64,000 bases of DNA, from NCBI RefSeq assembly GCF_001442625.1, contig NZ_LMZQ01000003.1:248001-312000 (forward strand), written 5' to 3'. This document shows, piece after piece, positions 31,598 through 41,223 of this stretch (the stretch's first letter is position 1; every line of letters begins with the position of its first letter). The translations under genes were made by a program, and so were the position numbers. The stretch comes from Pedobacter ginsenosidimutans. GTDB lineage: Bacteria > Bacteroidota > Bacteroidia > Sphingobacteriales > Sphingobacteriaceae. The notes beneath the pieces are model-generated. The model was given only the letters and a program-made list of their open reading frames with translations. It made no database searches and was not told where the DNA came from.

Positions 31598-32758
31598 TTA
31601 GGGAATGATCTCAAATAAGAAAAATTGTTGTACCTGAGATTTACCGAAATTATTATCTACACAAAAAATTAACGATTGATGTCCGTTTGGCAATTTTGGC
31701 CCAAAGGTTATGCCTTCAAAATTATCGATATGCTGGTTTAAGGAATCAAAATCGAAAAGCAATTTTTTGGTTAATGGCTTTGGTGGATTTTGTACAAAGG
31801 AGCTATTATTGATTTCATTTTCAGCACCCCGTAAATCAACCAAATAAAGTTTCAAAAAGGTATGATCATCGTGCCCTTTTGCCCAGGCCCTTTCCATTAC
31901 CAAAAGCGTATCATTATTAATGGCTAGTATTTCAGAAATTCCATTTACATTCCAATCGTTTTCAACGGTAGGCTTAACTGGCATTGCACCCAGATTATAA
32001 GCATACTGGGCAATATTTTTTTTTGCAGCTACATCAAACTTTAAAATCCGTGTTAAGGCTTTATTATATTCAAAAGCAGCCTGAGGTCCATCCTGATAAA
32101 GTGGTTCTTCTAAACTGGCATACAATGTTTTGTACTGATCGGCATAAGTTAAACCTTCAAACAAAGCATTTTTGCGTGGCCCGCTTTCGGTCTTTGTAAA
32201 ATGAAAGCCCTTAGGCATTGGGATGGTATCCAGAAACTTTCCATCTGTAGAAATAAAGGTTAAGCTGGGCTGAACTATCGTAGTATCACCATCCTTAAAC
32301 AACCTTTCTCCCTCACTGCTCCAAAGTAATTGTTTGGTTAAGGGATTATAACGAACCGATTCGCCATCAGGCTTTACAGTTTTATCACTTCCGTATTTAG
32401 GGTATGGTTTTCCATTTTCCTGTAAGATATAAGTAACACCAGTTACCCGAACGGTATCGATCTTATTTTCTTTAATATCAATCTGTGCAGTATAAATCCT
32501 CGCCGGACTATGCTGTGATGGATCATCACTGATCATGTAATACTCGTTTTGCTTTACATCGTAATCAATCCCCGATAAACCACCAACAACCGTATTTTGG
32601 AAAATTGGATTTAAGGGCATAATGTATTCATCCAGAAACTTTACTGATGAAATATTGGTTTCATTTTGCTTAACCGCAGCATACTTAGTTGCAGAACAAG
32701 ATGAGAGCACAATACCAAGAACTGAATAAACAAAGAAGAGCTGCGATACAGGTTTCAA
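31598..32758 (-). CDS. Esterase-like phytase-family lipoprotein
   Basis: A 386-residue lipoprotein of the esterase-like activity of phytase family. A short signal helix ends in lipobox VLSSC (Cys 21). The mature part is propeller-like: GGLSGIDYDVKQNEYYMISD, GESVRYNPLTKQLLWSSEGE, ALFEGLTYADQYKTLYASLE and NFEGITFGPKLPNGHQSLIF are typical blades, with E in DGESVR and FEGLT recurrent. Start is TTG at 32758, since no ATG precedes the signal helix and no alternative lies inside. It probably acts in the periplasm or at the cell surface on phosphate esters, but activity is inferred from family only. Confidence 0.85.
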   Translation of the reverse strand: MKPVSQLFFVYSVLGIVLSSCSATKYAAVKQNETNISSVKFLDEYIMPLNPIFQNTVVGGLSGIDYDVKQNEYYMISDDPSQHSPARIYTAQIDIKENKIDTVRVTGVTYILQENGKPYPKYGSDKTVKPDGESVRYNPLTKQLLWSSEGERLFKDGDTTIVQPSLTFISTDGKFLDTIPMPKGFHFTKTESGPRKNALFEGLTYADQYKTLYASLEEPLYQDGPQAAFEYNKALTRILKFDVAAKKNIAQYAYNLGAMPVKPTVENDWNVNGISEILAINNDTLLVMERAWAKGHDDHTFLKLYLVDLRGAENEINNSSFVQNPPKPLTKKLLFDFDSLNQHIDNFEGITFGPKLPNGHQSLIFCVDNNFGKSQVQQFFLFEIIP

Positions 32759-32954
32759 ATCGAAATGTTTAGGACGTAAAAATATAGAATTTTTGCTGCA
32801 AAAAGTCCATCATTAAGAGATTGAGAACATTAAGAAGATAGACCTCTTTCTTACAGATATTAAACAATACTGTCGGATGGTAACAGCCAACTGCACATCT
32901 ATTAGAATTATAAGTGGTGTCAGATGTTACCATCTGACACTGCTAAAACTAAGA

Positions 32955-33791
32955 TTAAAACAACTTACCAATTACGCGGTAAGTAATATTTGTTCCATCT
33001 ACTATTTCTTCATAATAAACATCATCGGGCGAAACAAAATACTTTTCGTTTTTAATGGTTACTTCTCTGCAACCTTCTGGCAGTTGATTTATAATATCGC
33101 CTATATTATGCGTATCAACCGGACCATCAGTTGTGTTTAAAATACCGTCTTTTCCGGCCACAACATATACAGTTTTACCATCAGCATTTTCTTTTTGGGT
33201 ATAATAAACACCTTTGTATTCGTAATAATCAACCCCATTAATGGTTACCTGATTTGCATCCGATGGTAAATTCGGAACTTCAGCACCAACTGGTGGGGTT
33301 ACCACTTCGTATTGACTGTTGTTTTGCTGATAGAACAATCCACCAGAATAATAAAACTGGGTAGGACCATACCAGAACGGATAATAGCCATAAGGCAATA
33401 CACCAATCCTGAAACCTAAAAACGGTCTGTAAAAATTATAATAGCTATAATACGGCCTGTAATAAGGCCTTCCATAGCCCGGGCGATAACCATAACCTGG
33501 CCTACCATATCCTAAACCTGGGCGATAACCTGGTCTGTTATAACTGTAATTAGGTCTTAGTGGCCGACCGCCGTTACCCGGTACATAACTACCTCTACCT
33601 GGCGCATGCATGGATGGTTGTCTGGAAATAGAACCACCGCCTCTAGATGGGCTTATCGAACCAGATCTACCACCTCCGAAAGAACCTCCACTCCTACTTG
33701 GCCGCTGTGCAGAAACGCTTTCAATACTCAAGGTTGCAATCATCGCTGCTGCAGCGAAAACAACCAATCCTTTATTTAATAACCTATTCAT
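32955..33791 (-). CDS. Secreted Gly/Tyr/Arg-rich protein with DUF6515-like repeats
   Basis: A 278-residue exported protein. Signal peptide (cleavage near SVSAQ), then a low-complexity region rich in Ser-Gly-Arg followed by Tyr-Gly-Arg-Pro repeats (GYRPGYGRPYYRPYYSYY), a hydrophobic GVLPYGYYPFWYG segment and two or three copies of a small beta unit ending in INGVDYYEYKGVYYTQKEN, IKNEKYFVSPDDVYYEEI. These terminal units match the DUF6515 type. Likely cell-envelope associated; function unknown. Downstream a short hairpin-like TCAGATGGTAACA pair lies at 32874-32935. Confidence 0.8.
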   Translation of the reverse strand: MNRLLNKGLVVFAAAAMIATLSIESVSAQRPSRSGGSFGGGRSGSISPSRGGGSISRQPSMHAPGRGSYVPGNGGRPLRPNYSYNRPGYRPGLGYGRPGYGYRPGYGRPYYRPYYSYYNFYRPFLGFRIGVLPYGYYPFWYGPTQFYYSGGLFYQQNNSQYEVVTPPVGAEVPNLPSDANQVTINGVDYYEYKGVYYTQKENADGKTVYVVAGKDGILNTTDGPVDTHNIGDIINQLPEGCREVTIKNEKYFVSPDDVYYEEIVDGTNITYRVIGKLF

Positions 33792-34031
33792 TATTTTGTG
33801 TTTATGTCGATTATATATATGACGGTGAAAATTCCTAAAAGATTATCCCTTAACAATATTTAACTAAATTTTGATAAAATAATGACGAAGGGAAGGTTTT
33901 AATGGCAAAATACATTACATATCTATCATTTTACACCATTACATCTTTGCTAACAAACCTTTTACGGGCTATTTTTTCTAATCAATCACTAATCACCTAT
34001 ATTTAAATTTTATTCCTAAAAACTAGCTTAA

Positions 34032-35903
34032 ATGAACCTTACAAGAATTTTCAGCCTTTTATTTTGTCTGTTTATTTCTAATGAATTAATAGCCCAGCAA
34101 ACCGATTCGGCATATGTTAGAGAAAACTACACCAAAATAGAACGCCAGATCCCCATGCGCGACGGGGTTAAACTCTTCACTTCCATTTATATACCCAAAA
34201 ATCAAACCAAAAAATATCCATTTTTAATTAACCGCACGCCCTATACCGTTGCGCCTTATGGCGAAGATAAATATAAGCTGAGTTTGGGGAATTTTCCGGC
34301 GATGATGCGTGAGGGATTCATTTTTGTATATCAGGATGTGAGGGGCCGATGGATGAGTGAGGGCACTTTTGCCGATATCCGCCCTCAACTGGTTGGAAAA
34401 AAATCTAAAACAGCTATTGATGAAAGTACAGATACCTACGACACTATCGATTGGTTAGTTAAAAACGTGAAAGGCAACAATGGTAATGCAGGCATTTATG
34501 GCATTTCGTACCCTGGTTTTTATTCTACTACTTCATTGCCAAATGCACATCCTGCACTAAAAGCTGTCTCACCTCAGGCGCCAGTTACCGATTGGTTTAT
34601 GGGTGATGATTTTCACCACCGCGGTACATTATTTTTAATGGATGCTTTCAGCTTTATGGGAAATTTTGGTGTACCTAGACCTAAACCGATAACACCAGAT
34701 AAAGGACCTAAAGGTTTTCAGTTTCCTATCCAAGACAATTATCGCTTTTATTTAGAAGCAGGATCGGTTAAAAACTTAAAAGACAGATACTTTGCAGACA
34801 GCATTAAATTCTGGAACGATTTATTTAAACACCCGAATCTGGATACCTTCTGGAAAGCACGTTTAATTACGCCGCATTTAACCAATGTAAAACCCGCAGT
34901 GATGGTGGTGGGCGGCTTTTTCGATGCCGAAGATGCCTATGGAACTTTTGACACCTACAAAGCAATTGAGAAACAGAATCCTGGCGCCAATAATATCCTG
35001 GTTGCAGGCCCCTGGTTCCATGGCGGCTGGGTACGTAGTGATGGTTCTTATTTTGGCGATATCTCTTTCGGCAAAACCACCAGTATCGACTACCAGGAGC
35101 AATACGAACTGCCTTTCTTTAAACATTATTTAAAAGGTGAAGGCGATTTTAATGCAGCAGAAGCGAATATTTTTGTAACGGGAAGTAACGAATGGAAAAA
35201 GTTCAAAACATGGCCACCACAAGAGGTAGAAAACAAAAACCTTTATTTACAACCTAATGGAAAGCTCAGCTTCGAAAAAGTGGGCAGAACCGATAGCTGG
35301 GATGAATATGTGAGCGATCCGAATAATCCTGTACCTTACCAGGATGGCATTCAGGCCAAACGTACCCGTGAGTACATGATCGATGATCAGCGTTTTGCTG
35401 CCCGCCGTCCGGATGTAAAAACTTATCAAACTGATGCTTTAACACAAGATATTACCTTAACCGGTTCTGTTTTGGCCAACCTGGTGGTTTCGACTACTGG
35501 AACAGATGCCGATTATGTAGTTAAACTGATTGATGTTTATCCAGAAGATGCACCAAATCCAGAACCAAACCCTAAAAACCTGATTATGGGTGGTTACGAA
35601 ATGCTGGTGCGCGGAGAAATTATGCGTGGAAAATACCGCAACAGTTTCGAAAAACCTGAGCCTTTTGTTCCAGGTGCCATCACAAAAGTAAATTACCCTT
35701 TGCCCGATGTGGCGCATACCTTTAAAAAAGGCCATAAAATTATGATCCAGATTCAAAACTCATGGTTCCCTTTAGCCGATCGCAATCCGCAGAAATTTAT
35801 GGATATTTATCTGGCCGAGCCACAGGATTTTCAGAAAGCAACACATAAAATTTATCATGATGTGCACAACAGCTCATTTATTACTGTTTCGGTGTTGAAA
35901 TAA
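34032..35903 (+). CDS. CocE/NonD family hydrolase 1 (S15-like)
   Basis: A 623-residue exported alpha/beta hydrolase of the X-prolyl-dipeptidyl peptidase / cocaine-esterase family. Signal peptide to about 22, then the catalytic domain with GISYPGF (nucleophile S159), D298 in GGFFDAED and H330 in GPWFHGGW, a helical cap, and the C-terminal jelly-roll X-Pro domain (DITLTGSVLANLVVSTTGTD). Likely a periplasmic or secreted peptidase or glutaryl/ester acylase. A close paralogue follows at once, and an M1 metallopeptidase after that, all on the plus strand. Catalytic triad intact. Confidence 0.93.
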   Translation: MNLTRIFSLLFCLFISNELIAQQTDSAYVRENYTKIERQIPMRDGVKLFTSIYIPKNQTKKYPFLINRTPYTVAPYGEDKYKLSLGNFPAMMREGFIFVYQDVRGRWMSEGTFADIRPQLVGKKSKTAIDESTDTYDTIDWLVKNVKGNNGNAGIYGISYPGFYSTTSLPNAHPALKAVSPQAPVTDWFMGDDFHHRGTLFLMDAFSFMGNFGVPRPKPITPDKGPKGFQFPIQDNYRFYLEAGSVKNLKDRYFADSIKFWNDLFKHPNLDTFWKARLITPHLTNVKPAVMVVGGFFDAEDAYGTFDTYKAIEKQNPGANNILVAGPWFHGGWVRSDGSYFGDISFGKTTSIDYQEQYELPFFKHYLKGEGDFNAAEANIFVTGSNEWKKFKTWPPQEVENKNLYLQPNGKLSFEKVGRTDSWDEYVSDPNNPVPYQDGIQAKRTREYMIDDQRFAARRPDVKTYQTDALTQDITLTGSVLANLVVSTTGTDADYVVKLIDVYPEDAPNPEPNPKNLIMGGYEMLVRGEIMRGKYRNSFEKPEPFVPGAITKVNYPLPDVAHTFKKGHKIMIQIQNSWFPLADRNPQKFMDIYLAEPQDFQKATHKIYHDVHNSSFITVSVLK

Positions 35904-35921
35904 GGCTGAAAACTATGCCAC

Positions 35922-35970
35922 GCCCGTTTCTAACGAGCGTGTAATTGCAAATCGTTTTTAACGATTCACA
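35922..35970. repeat. Double-hairpin repeat after CocE gene 1
   Basis: GCCCGTTTCTAACGAGCG and AATCGTTTTTAACGATT form two adjacent hairpins. An almost identical pair follows the second CocE gene at 37941-37990, both about 15-20 bases after the stop codon. Confidence 0.7.
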
Positions 35971-36061
35971 AAACAACCTGAATATACCCATTGCCTTGGT
36001 TCGTGTCTTCACGAACCGAAAGCCTATTAAAATACCCGCTTTACTAACTTATTTATTCAAA

Positions 36062-37927
36062 ATGAAATACCTAAAACTGATCATCATCCTGCTCTCAGCC
36101 TCTTCTGCTTTTGCACAAAGCGATGCAGGATATCCAAAAGCCAATTACACCAAAAAAGAAGTTTATATCCCAATGCGCGATGGAACTAAACTTTTTACCG
36201 CCATCTACACACCTAAAGATGCAGCCAAGGATAAAAAATACCCAATGATCATGCAACGCACCTGCTATAGCATTGCCCCCTATGGTGAAGATAAATTTCC
36301 TGCAAAATTAGGCCCGTCAGAATTGATGATGAAAGAGGGCTATATTATGGTGTATCAGGATGTGCGCGGTCGCTGGAAAAGCGAAGGCACCTGGACCAAT
36401 ATGACCCCGGTAATCGACAATAAAAAGACCAAAAAAGATGTTGATGAGGGATCAGACACTTATGATACCATCGATTGGTTGGTTAAAAATGTAGCCAATA
36501 ACAATGGTAAAGTTGGCCAATGGGGAATTTCTTACCCAGGCTTTTACACCGCTGCAGGAATTTTAAGCAATCACCCTGCTTTAAAAGCCTCATCGCCACA
36601 AGCGCCAATTTCAGATTTCTTTTTTGATGATTTCCACCACAACGGATCATTTTTGCAAAGTTATTTCATGACTTTTCCGGTATTTGGCGTGCAGAAAACC
36701 GATACAACCTCTAAAGCCTGGTACAACAACCAGTTAATCCTTCCAAAAACAAAAGATGGTTATCAGTTTGCTTTAGATTTAGGCCCTTTAAGCAATGCAG
36801 ACAAATATTACAAGGATAATTTCTTCTGGCAAGAAACCGTTAACCACCCAAACTATGATGAGTTTTGGCAAAAACGTGGCTTATTAAAACACTATAACAC
36901 CATTAAACCTGCGGTAATGGTAGTTGGTGGATGGTACGATGCTGAAGATTTATCAGGCCCGCTAAACATTTATAAAACCATCGAAAAGAAAAACCCTAAT
37001 GCTTACAATACGATTGTGATGGGACCATTTGGGCATGGAAGATGGAGTCGCGAAACCGGTCATACCATGCATAGTAATGTGTATTTCGGTGATAGCATTG
37101 CAACATTCTATCAGAAAGAAATTGAAGCTAAATTCTTTAATCACTTTTTAAAAGGCAATGGCGATAAAAACTCTGGTCTGCCTGAAGCCTACATGTTCGA
37201 TACCGGTAAAAAACAATGGGAAACTTTTGCCAAATGGCCAACAGAAAAGACGACTAAACAAAAATTATACTTGGGTGCCGATGGCAAGCTCAGCATGACT
37301 GCGCCTGGTGCCGCTGGCTCAGTAAACTACATCAGCGATCCATTAAAGCCTGTTCCATATACCGAAGATTTAACCACAACATTGGGTTTTACGCCACACA
37401 ATTATATGAGCGAAGACCAACGTTTTGCAGGCAGAAGACCAGATGTGTTGGTGTATCAAACCGATGTATTGGATAACGATATTACTTTGGGAGGCGAAAT
37501 TATGTCGCACCTTAAAATTGCAACCACAGGTACCGATGCAGATTTTATCGTAAAACTGATCGATGTTTACCCTGCCGATGAACCTAACAACCCGTATATG
37601 TCAAACAAGAATATCATTTTGAGCAATTACTGGCAAATGGTACGTTCGGAAGTTATGCCTGCCCGCTTCCGCAATAGTTTCGAAAAACCTGAGGCCTTGG
37701 TAGCCAACCAGAAAACGGATGTGAACTTTCAGCTACAGGATGTACTACACACCTTCAAAAAAGGACACCGGATTATGATCCAGGTGCAGAGCACAGCATT
37801 CCCTTTATTTGCACGTAATCCACAAAAATTTGTAGAAAACCCATATAAAGCAACCGAAGCCGATTATATTAAAGCTACGCAAACTGTATTTAACGATAGT
37901 TTTATCGAAGTTGATGTGATAAAATAA
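36062..37927 (+). CDS. CocE/NonD family hydrolase 2 (S15-like)
   Basis: A 621-residue paralogue of the preceding gene with the same layout: signal peptide MKYLKLIIILLSASSAFA, catalytic S157 in GISYPGF, D293 in GGWYDAED, H325 in GPFGHGRW and the C-terminal jelly-roll domain. The frame extends to a TTG at 35945, but the extension crosses an intergenic double hairpin and GGTTCGTG hairpin, and the ATG at 36062 starts a clean signal peptide. The two proteins differ most in the cap region, so substrates may differ. Tandem duplication is the likely origin. Confidence 0.93.
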   Translation: MKYLKLIIILLSASSAFAQSDAGYPKANYTKKEVYIPMRDGTKLFTAIYTPKDAAKDKKYPMIMQRTCYSIAPYGEDKFPAKLGPSELMMKEGYIMVYQDVRGRWKSEGTWTNMTPVIDNKKTKKDVDEGSDTYDTIDWLVKNVANNNGKVGQWGISYPGFYTAAGILSNHPALKASSPQAPISDFFFDDFHHNGSFLQSYFMTFPVFGVQKTDTTSKAWYNNQLILPKTKDGYQFALDLGPLSNADKYYKDNFFWQETVNHPNYDEFWQKRGLLKHYNTIKPAVMVVGGWYDAEDLSGPLNIYKTIEKKNPNAYNTIVMGPFGHGRWSRETGHTMHSNVYFGDSIATFYQKEIEAKFFNHFLKGNGDKNSGLPEAYMFDTGKKQWETFAKWPTEKTTKQKLYLGADGKLSMTAPGAAGSVNYISDPLKPVPYTEDLTTTLGFTPHNYMSEDQRFAGRRPDVLVYQTDVLDNDITLGGEIMSHLKIATTGTDADFIVKLIDVYPADEPNNPYMSNKNIILSNYWQMVRSEVMPARFRNSFEKPEALVANQKTDVNFQLQDVLHTFKKGHRIMIQVQSTAFPLFARNPQKFVENPYKATEADYIKATQTVFNDSFIEVDVIK

Positions 37928-37940
37928 TTTGATAAGCTCT

Positions 37941-37990
37941 CGCTCGTTTCTAACGAGCGTGCAATTACCAATCGTTTTAAACGATCAACA
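37941..37990. repeat. Double-hairpin repeat after CocE gene 2
   Basis: CGCTCGTTTCTAACGAGCG (perfect 8-bp arms) followed by ATCGTTTTAAACGAT. Nearly identical to 35922-35970. Twelve bases later the M1 peptidase gene begins. Confidence 0.7.
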
Positions 37991-38001
37991 AACCAAAACA
38001 A

Positions 38002-39657
38002 ATGAAAAAATTACTATTCATTCTTACCACTGCCCTCAGCATTTCAACTTTACAAGCACAAATGCTCGGCAAAAACCAGGTAAATTCAAGGGCCGATAGC
38101 CTCCGCGGAACACTTACCCCGCTACGTACCTGTTACGATATCAATTATTACCACCTGGATGTGAAGATCGATATCGATCAAAAATCTGTTAGCGGCAGCA
38201 ATGAATTTGCTTTTACCGCCACACAGGATTTTACCAAATTACAGTTCGATCTTTTTGATAATTTAAAAGTTGATAAAGTGGTATATAAGGGTGCCGATTT
38301 ACCTTTTACCCGAGAATACAATGCGGTTTTTGTAACCTTCCCTAAAGCTGTAAAAAAAGGAAGCAAAGATAAATTTACTGTTTTCTATTCTGGTAATCCT
38401 ACTGTAGCCAAAACACCACCCTGGGATGGCGGTTTTATCTTCAAAAAAGATGAAGCCGGCAATCCTTTTGTTTCTGTGGCCTGCCAGGGTTTAGGTGCAA
38501 GTGTGTGGTGGCCGAATAAAGATCACCAGAGCGACGAGGTAGATAGTATGTTAATCAGCATTAGTGTTCCTAAAACTTTACAGGAAATATCTAATGGAAG
38601 ACTGAGAAATACTGTAGATAAACCCGATGGTTATAAACAATACAATTGGTTTGTCGCTAATCCCATCAACAATTACGATGTAACCTTTTACATTGGCAAA
38701 TATGCCCACTGGCAAGATAGTTATGATGGTGAAAACGGAAAACTCAGCATCGATTACTGGGCGCTGCAAACCGATAGCGCCAAAGCCCGCCCACATTGGG
38801 ATGCCGACGTTAAACCCATGTTAAAATGTTTCGAATATTGGTTTGGTCCTTACCCATGGTACAAAGACGGATACAAATTGGTTCAGGCACCACATTTAGG
38901 TATGGAACACCAAAGCGCAGTAGCTTATGGCAATCAATTTAAACCAGGTTATTTAGGCAAAGATTTAAGCGGTACCGGACATGGTTTAAAATGGGATTTC
39001 ATCACCATCCATGAGAGCGGCCACGAATGGTTTGGCAATAACATCACCTCGAAAGATATTGCCGATATGTGGATTCACGAAGGTTTCACCAATTATTCGG
39101 AGGTATTGTTTACCGAATGTACCGAGAACAAAGCGGCAGCAAACGAGTATGTAATCGGATTACAGAAAATTATCCAAAACGATATTCCGGTTATTGGCCC
39201 TTATGGTGTAAATAAAGAAGGTTCAGGCGATATGTATCCAAAAGGTGCAAATTTGATTAGTACCATCCGCCAGTTGATTAATAACGATGAAAAGTTCAGA
39301 CAGATTCTTCGCGGCCTAAGCAAAACATTTTACCATCAAACGGTAACCACTGCTCAGATCGAAAATTATATAGCCAAACAAAGCGGGCTTAAACTGGATA
39401 AAATTTTCGATCAGTATTTACGTTTTACCAAAATCCCTGTGTTAGAATATAAAATCAACAACGGCACTTTATCTTATCGCTGGACAACCGATGTTAAAGG
39501 TTTTGATATGCCTGTGCGCGTAACATTAAAAACAGGTGCTTACACCTTGATTAAACCTACAAACAATTGGAAAACAATTAAAGTAGATGCCAGCATAAAT
39601 GCAGATAACTTTAAACACGATCCGTTGTTTTACATCAATACAAAAAAGGGTAATTAA
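38002..39657 (+). CDS. M1 family zinc metallopeptidase
   Basis: A 551-residue exported aminopeptidase-like enzyme. Signal peptide ends near LQAQ; an N-terminal saddle domain precedes the thermolysin-like domain. Zinc motif HESGH at 337-341 with third ligand E360 in WIHEGFTNYSE, and the exopeptidase motif appears as GMEHQS near 300. At 551 residues it lacks the large C-terminal helical domain of PepN-like members, as usual for Bacteroidota M1 proteins. It follows two S15-like hydrolases in the same direction with gaps under 100 bases, suggesting joint peptide degradation in the periplasm. Confidence 0.93.
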   Translation: MKKLLFILTTALSISTLQAQMLGKNQVNSRADSLRGTLTPLRTCYDINYYHLDVKIDIDQKSVSGSNEFAFTATQDFTKLQFDLFDNLKVDKVVYKGADLPFTREYNAVFVTFPKAVKKGSKDKFTVFYSGNPTVAKTPPWDGGFIFKKDEAGNPFVSVACQGLGASVWWPNKDHQSDEVDSMLISISVPKTLQEISNGRLRNTVDKPDGYKQYNWFVANPINNYDVTFYIGKYAHWQDSYDGENGKLSIDYWALQTDSAKARPHWDADVKPMLKCFEYWFGPYPWYKDGYKLVQAPHLGMEHQSAVAYGNQFKPGYLGKDLSGTGHGLKWDFITIHESGHEWFGNNITSKDIADMWIHEGFTNYSEVLFTECTENKAAANEYVIGLQKIIQNDIPVIGPYGVNKEGSGDMYPKGANLISTIRQLINNDEKFRQILRGLSKTFYHQTVTTAQIENYIAKQSGLKLDKIFDQYLRFTKIPVLEYKINNGTLSYRWTTDVKGFDMPVRVTLKTGAYTLIKPTNNWKTIKVDASINADNFKHDPLFYINTKKGN

Positions 39658-39667
39658 ATCCCAGCAG

Positions 39668-39796
39668 CTATATCATAAATATAGAATTTGTCATCCTGAG
39701 CTTGTCGAAGGACTTAGTTAAATACGCTTTTATGTGTTTCGACAGGCTCAACATGACAAAATCGGAAGAGAAACTACCTTCATGATACAGCTTCAT
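39668..39796. repeat. Extended REP element, copy 1 of a direct pair
   Basis: The usual REP core (TGTCATCCTGAGCTTGTCGA at 39689 to CTCAACATGACA at 39758) is enclosed by an outer pair, TATCATAAATATAG on the left and ATGATACAGCTTCAT on the right. The same extended form occurs at 40760-40906, on the other side of the GIN-domain gene. Confidence 0.75.
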
Positions 39797-39920
39797 TTTT
39801 GAGCATGGCCGAATACCACTGATAAAGAGAATTAAATTTCATCTTATGCAACTTTTCAACAAAACCATCGTCTTATAAGAAAAAGCTCATTATTTATCTA
39901 AAAAAATAAAATCTATACCC

Positions 39921-40652
39921 ATGAAAAAAATATTTGCAATATTATTGGCATCCCTAACATTAACCTCTAGTATTAATGTAATTGCAAAAAATCAGATCAG
40001 CCACAACATTTCAAAAAATAATAGCGACGACAGAGAGGTAAAAAACTTCAACGGAGTTGCTGCAGCAGGCCCAATAAACGTAATTGTAACTTTGGGCAAT
40101 AGCGAAAGCTGCCGTTTAGAAGGCGATGCTGATGCATTGGCCTCAATTGTTACCGAAGTAAAAGGCAACGTTTTGGTTATCCGCCCGCAAACCAGTATTA
40201 CAAGCTGGACCAGAAAATACGAAGGAAAAAAAATCACGGCTTACGTAACAGCAAAAGAGTTGGCCAGCTTAACCGTAAGTGGTGATGGCAGCTTAAGCGT
40301 TAACGGAAAAATCAGCACAGGCAGCTTAACCACAACTGTAAGCGGTTCGGGAAGCATTAAAGCAACCGCTGATGTAGACAACTACAATGGTGTAATTAGC
40401 GGTTCTGGTGCAATAAACATTACAGGCAGCGCAGATCATGCTAAAGTGGTAATCAGCAGCTCAGGTACCTTTGCCGGTAAATCTTTTTCTACAAAAACTT
40501 TAACCAGTACCATCAGTGGTTCAGGAACCGTAAACATCGCCGTAAGCGAAAGCATTAGAGCGGTAATCAGCGGATCAGGAAGCGTAAATTATTCAGGCAA
40601 TCCAAGTGTCGATAAAACTGTTGTTGGCTCAGGTGGTGTAAGAAAGGTATAA
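39921..40652 (+). CDS. GIN-domain (DUF2807) exported protein
   Basis: A 243-residue protein with signal peptide (ending NVIAKN) and one DUF2807/GIN domain: FNGVAAAGPINVIVTLGNSE is the domain start, and the remainder is a right-handed beta-helix of repeated SGSGS turns (TTVSGSGSIKAT, GVISGSGAINIT, STISGSGTVNI, AVISGSGSVNYSG). Such proteins are cell-surface or periplasmic with unknown role, sometimes adhesin-like. Single gene with own terminator, lying between two direct copies of an extended REP element. Confidence 0.9.
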   Translation: MKKIFAILLASLTLTSSINVIAKNQISHNISKNNSDDREVKNFNGVAAAGPINVIVTLGNSESCRLEGDADALASIVTEVKGNVLVIRPQTSITSWTRKYEGKKITAYVTAKELASLTVSGDGSLSVNGKISTGSLTTTVSGSGSIKATADVDNYNGVISGSGAINITGSADHAKVVISSSGTFAGKSFSTKTLTSTISGSGTVNIAVSESIRAVISGSGSVNYSGNPSVDKTVVGSGGVRKV

Positions 40653-40673
40653 ATTAAACTCGTTTTAATAGAG

Positions 40674-40706
40674 AAACACCTGCAAGAAATTGTAGGTGTT
40701 TTTTTT
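40674..40706 (+). terminator. Terminator of the GIN-domain gene
   Basis: AAACACCTGCAA pairs with TTGTAGGTGTTT across GAAA, followed by a run of T; 22 bases after the stop codon. Confidence 0.9.
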
Positions 40707-40759
40707 ATGGAATTGGAGCTCATTTTTTAGCTCTATTTCCCAATGCGATCGTCAAGAGG

Positions 40760-40906
40760 TTGTATCATAAATATAGATTGTCATCCTGAGCTTGTCGAAG
40801 GACCTGTTTAAATGCTCCTCAAAGCGTTTCGACTACTTGTCCTGATTCTTCGGGAAGCTCAACGTGACAAGTTCGAATGGAATCACAACTTATGATACAG
40901 CTTCAT
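40760..40906. repeat. Extended REP element, copy 2 of a direct pair
   Basis: Outer TGTATCATAAATATAG and TTATGATACAGCTTCAT enclose a REP core (40779-40869) whose loop contains the partial palindrome CCTGATTCTTCGGG. Direct copy of 39668-39796. Confidence 0.75.
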
Positions 40907-40975
40907 CTTTTCTGCAAAAGATCCTCGGTCGGACAATGTGCTTTAACATCCTTTATTTTATGAAAAGTAGATCAT

Positions 40976-41100
40976 TCCTAGTATCAACTGTCAGTCCCGC
41001 TATCACTTCAAGTCCTCAACCCGATGCTAATTTAGTGTTGATTCATCGTTAAAGGATCGGGCATCCGGGCTTTCCATTTTATTGGGTTTACGCACTCAGG
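40976..41100 (-). repeat. Degenerate copy C of the ~260-bp dispersed element
   Basis: The minus strand carries AAACCCAATAAAATGGAAAG, GAGGACTTGAAGTGATAGCG and GGACTG, matching the 3' third of copies A and B. The 5' two thirds are absent. Together with the extended REP it fills the 570-base gap 40653-41223, which holds no gene. Confidence 0.55.
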
Positions 41101-41223
41101 CCAGCAAAGAAAACCTAACCGTTAACTAAAGAAATTCTAATTTAATGTGGTGTTAGGTTGTATTCATTTGTATATTTAAACCACTTTATAACAACAATAT
41201 TAGCTATTAAGAAACGTACAAGC

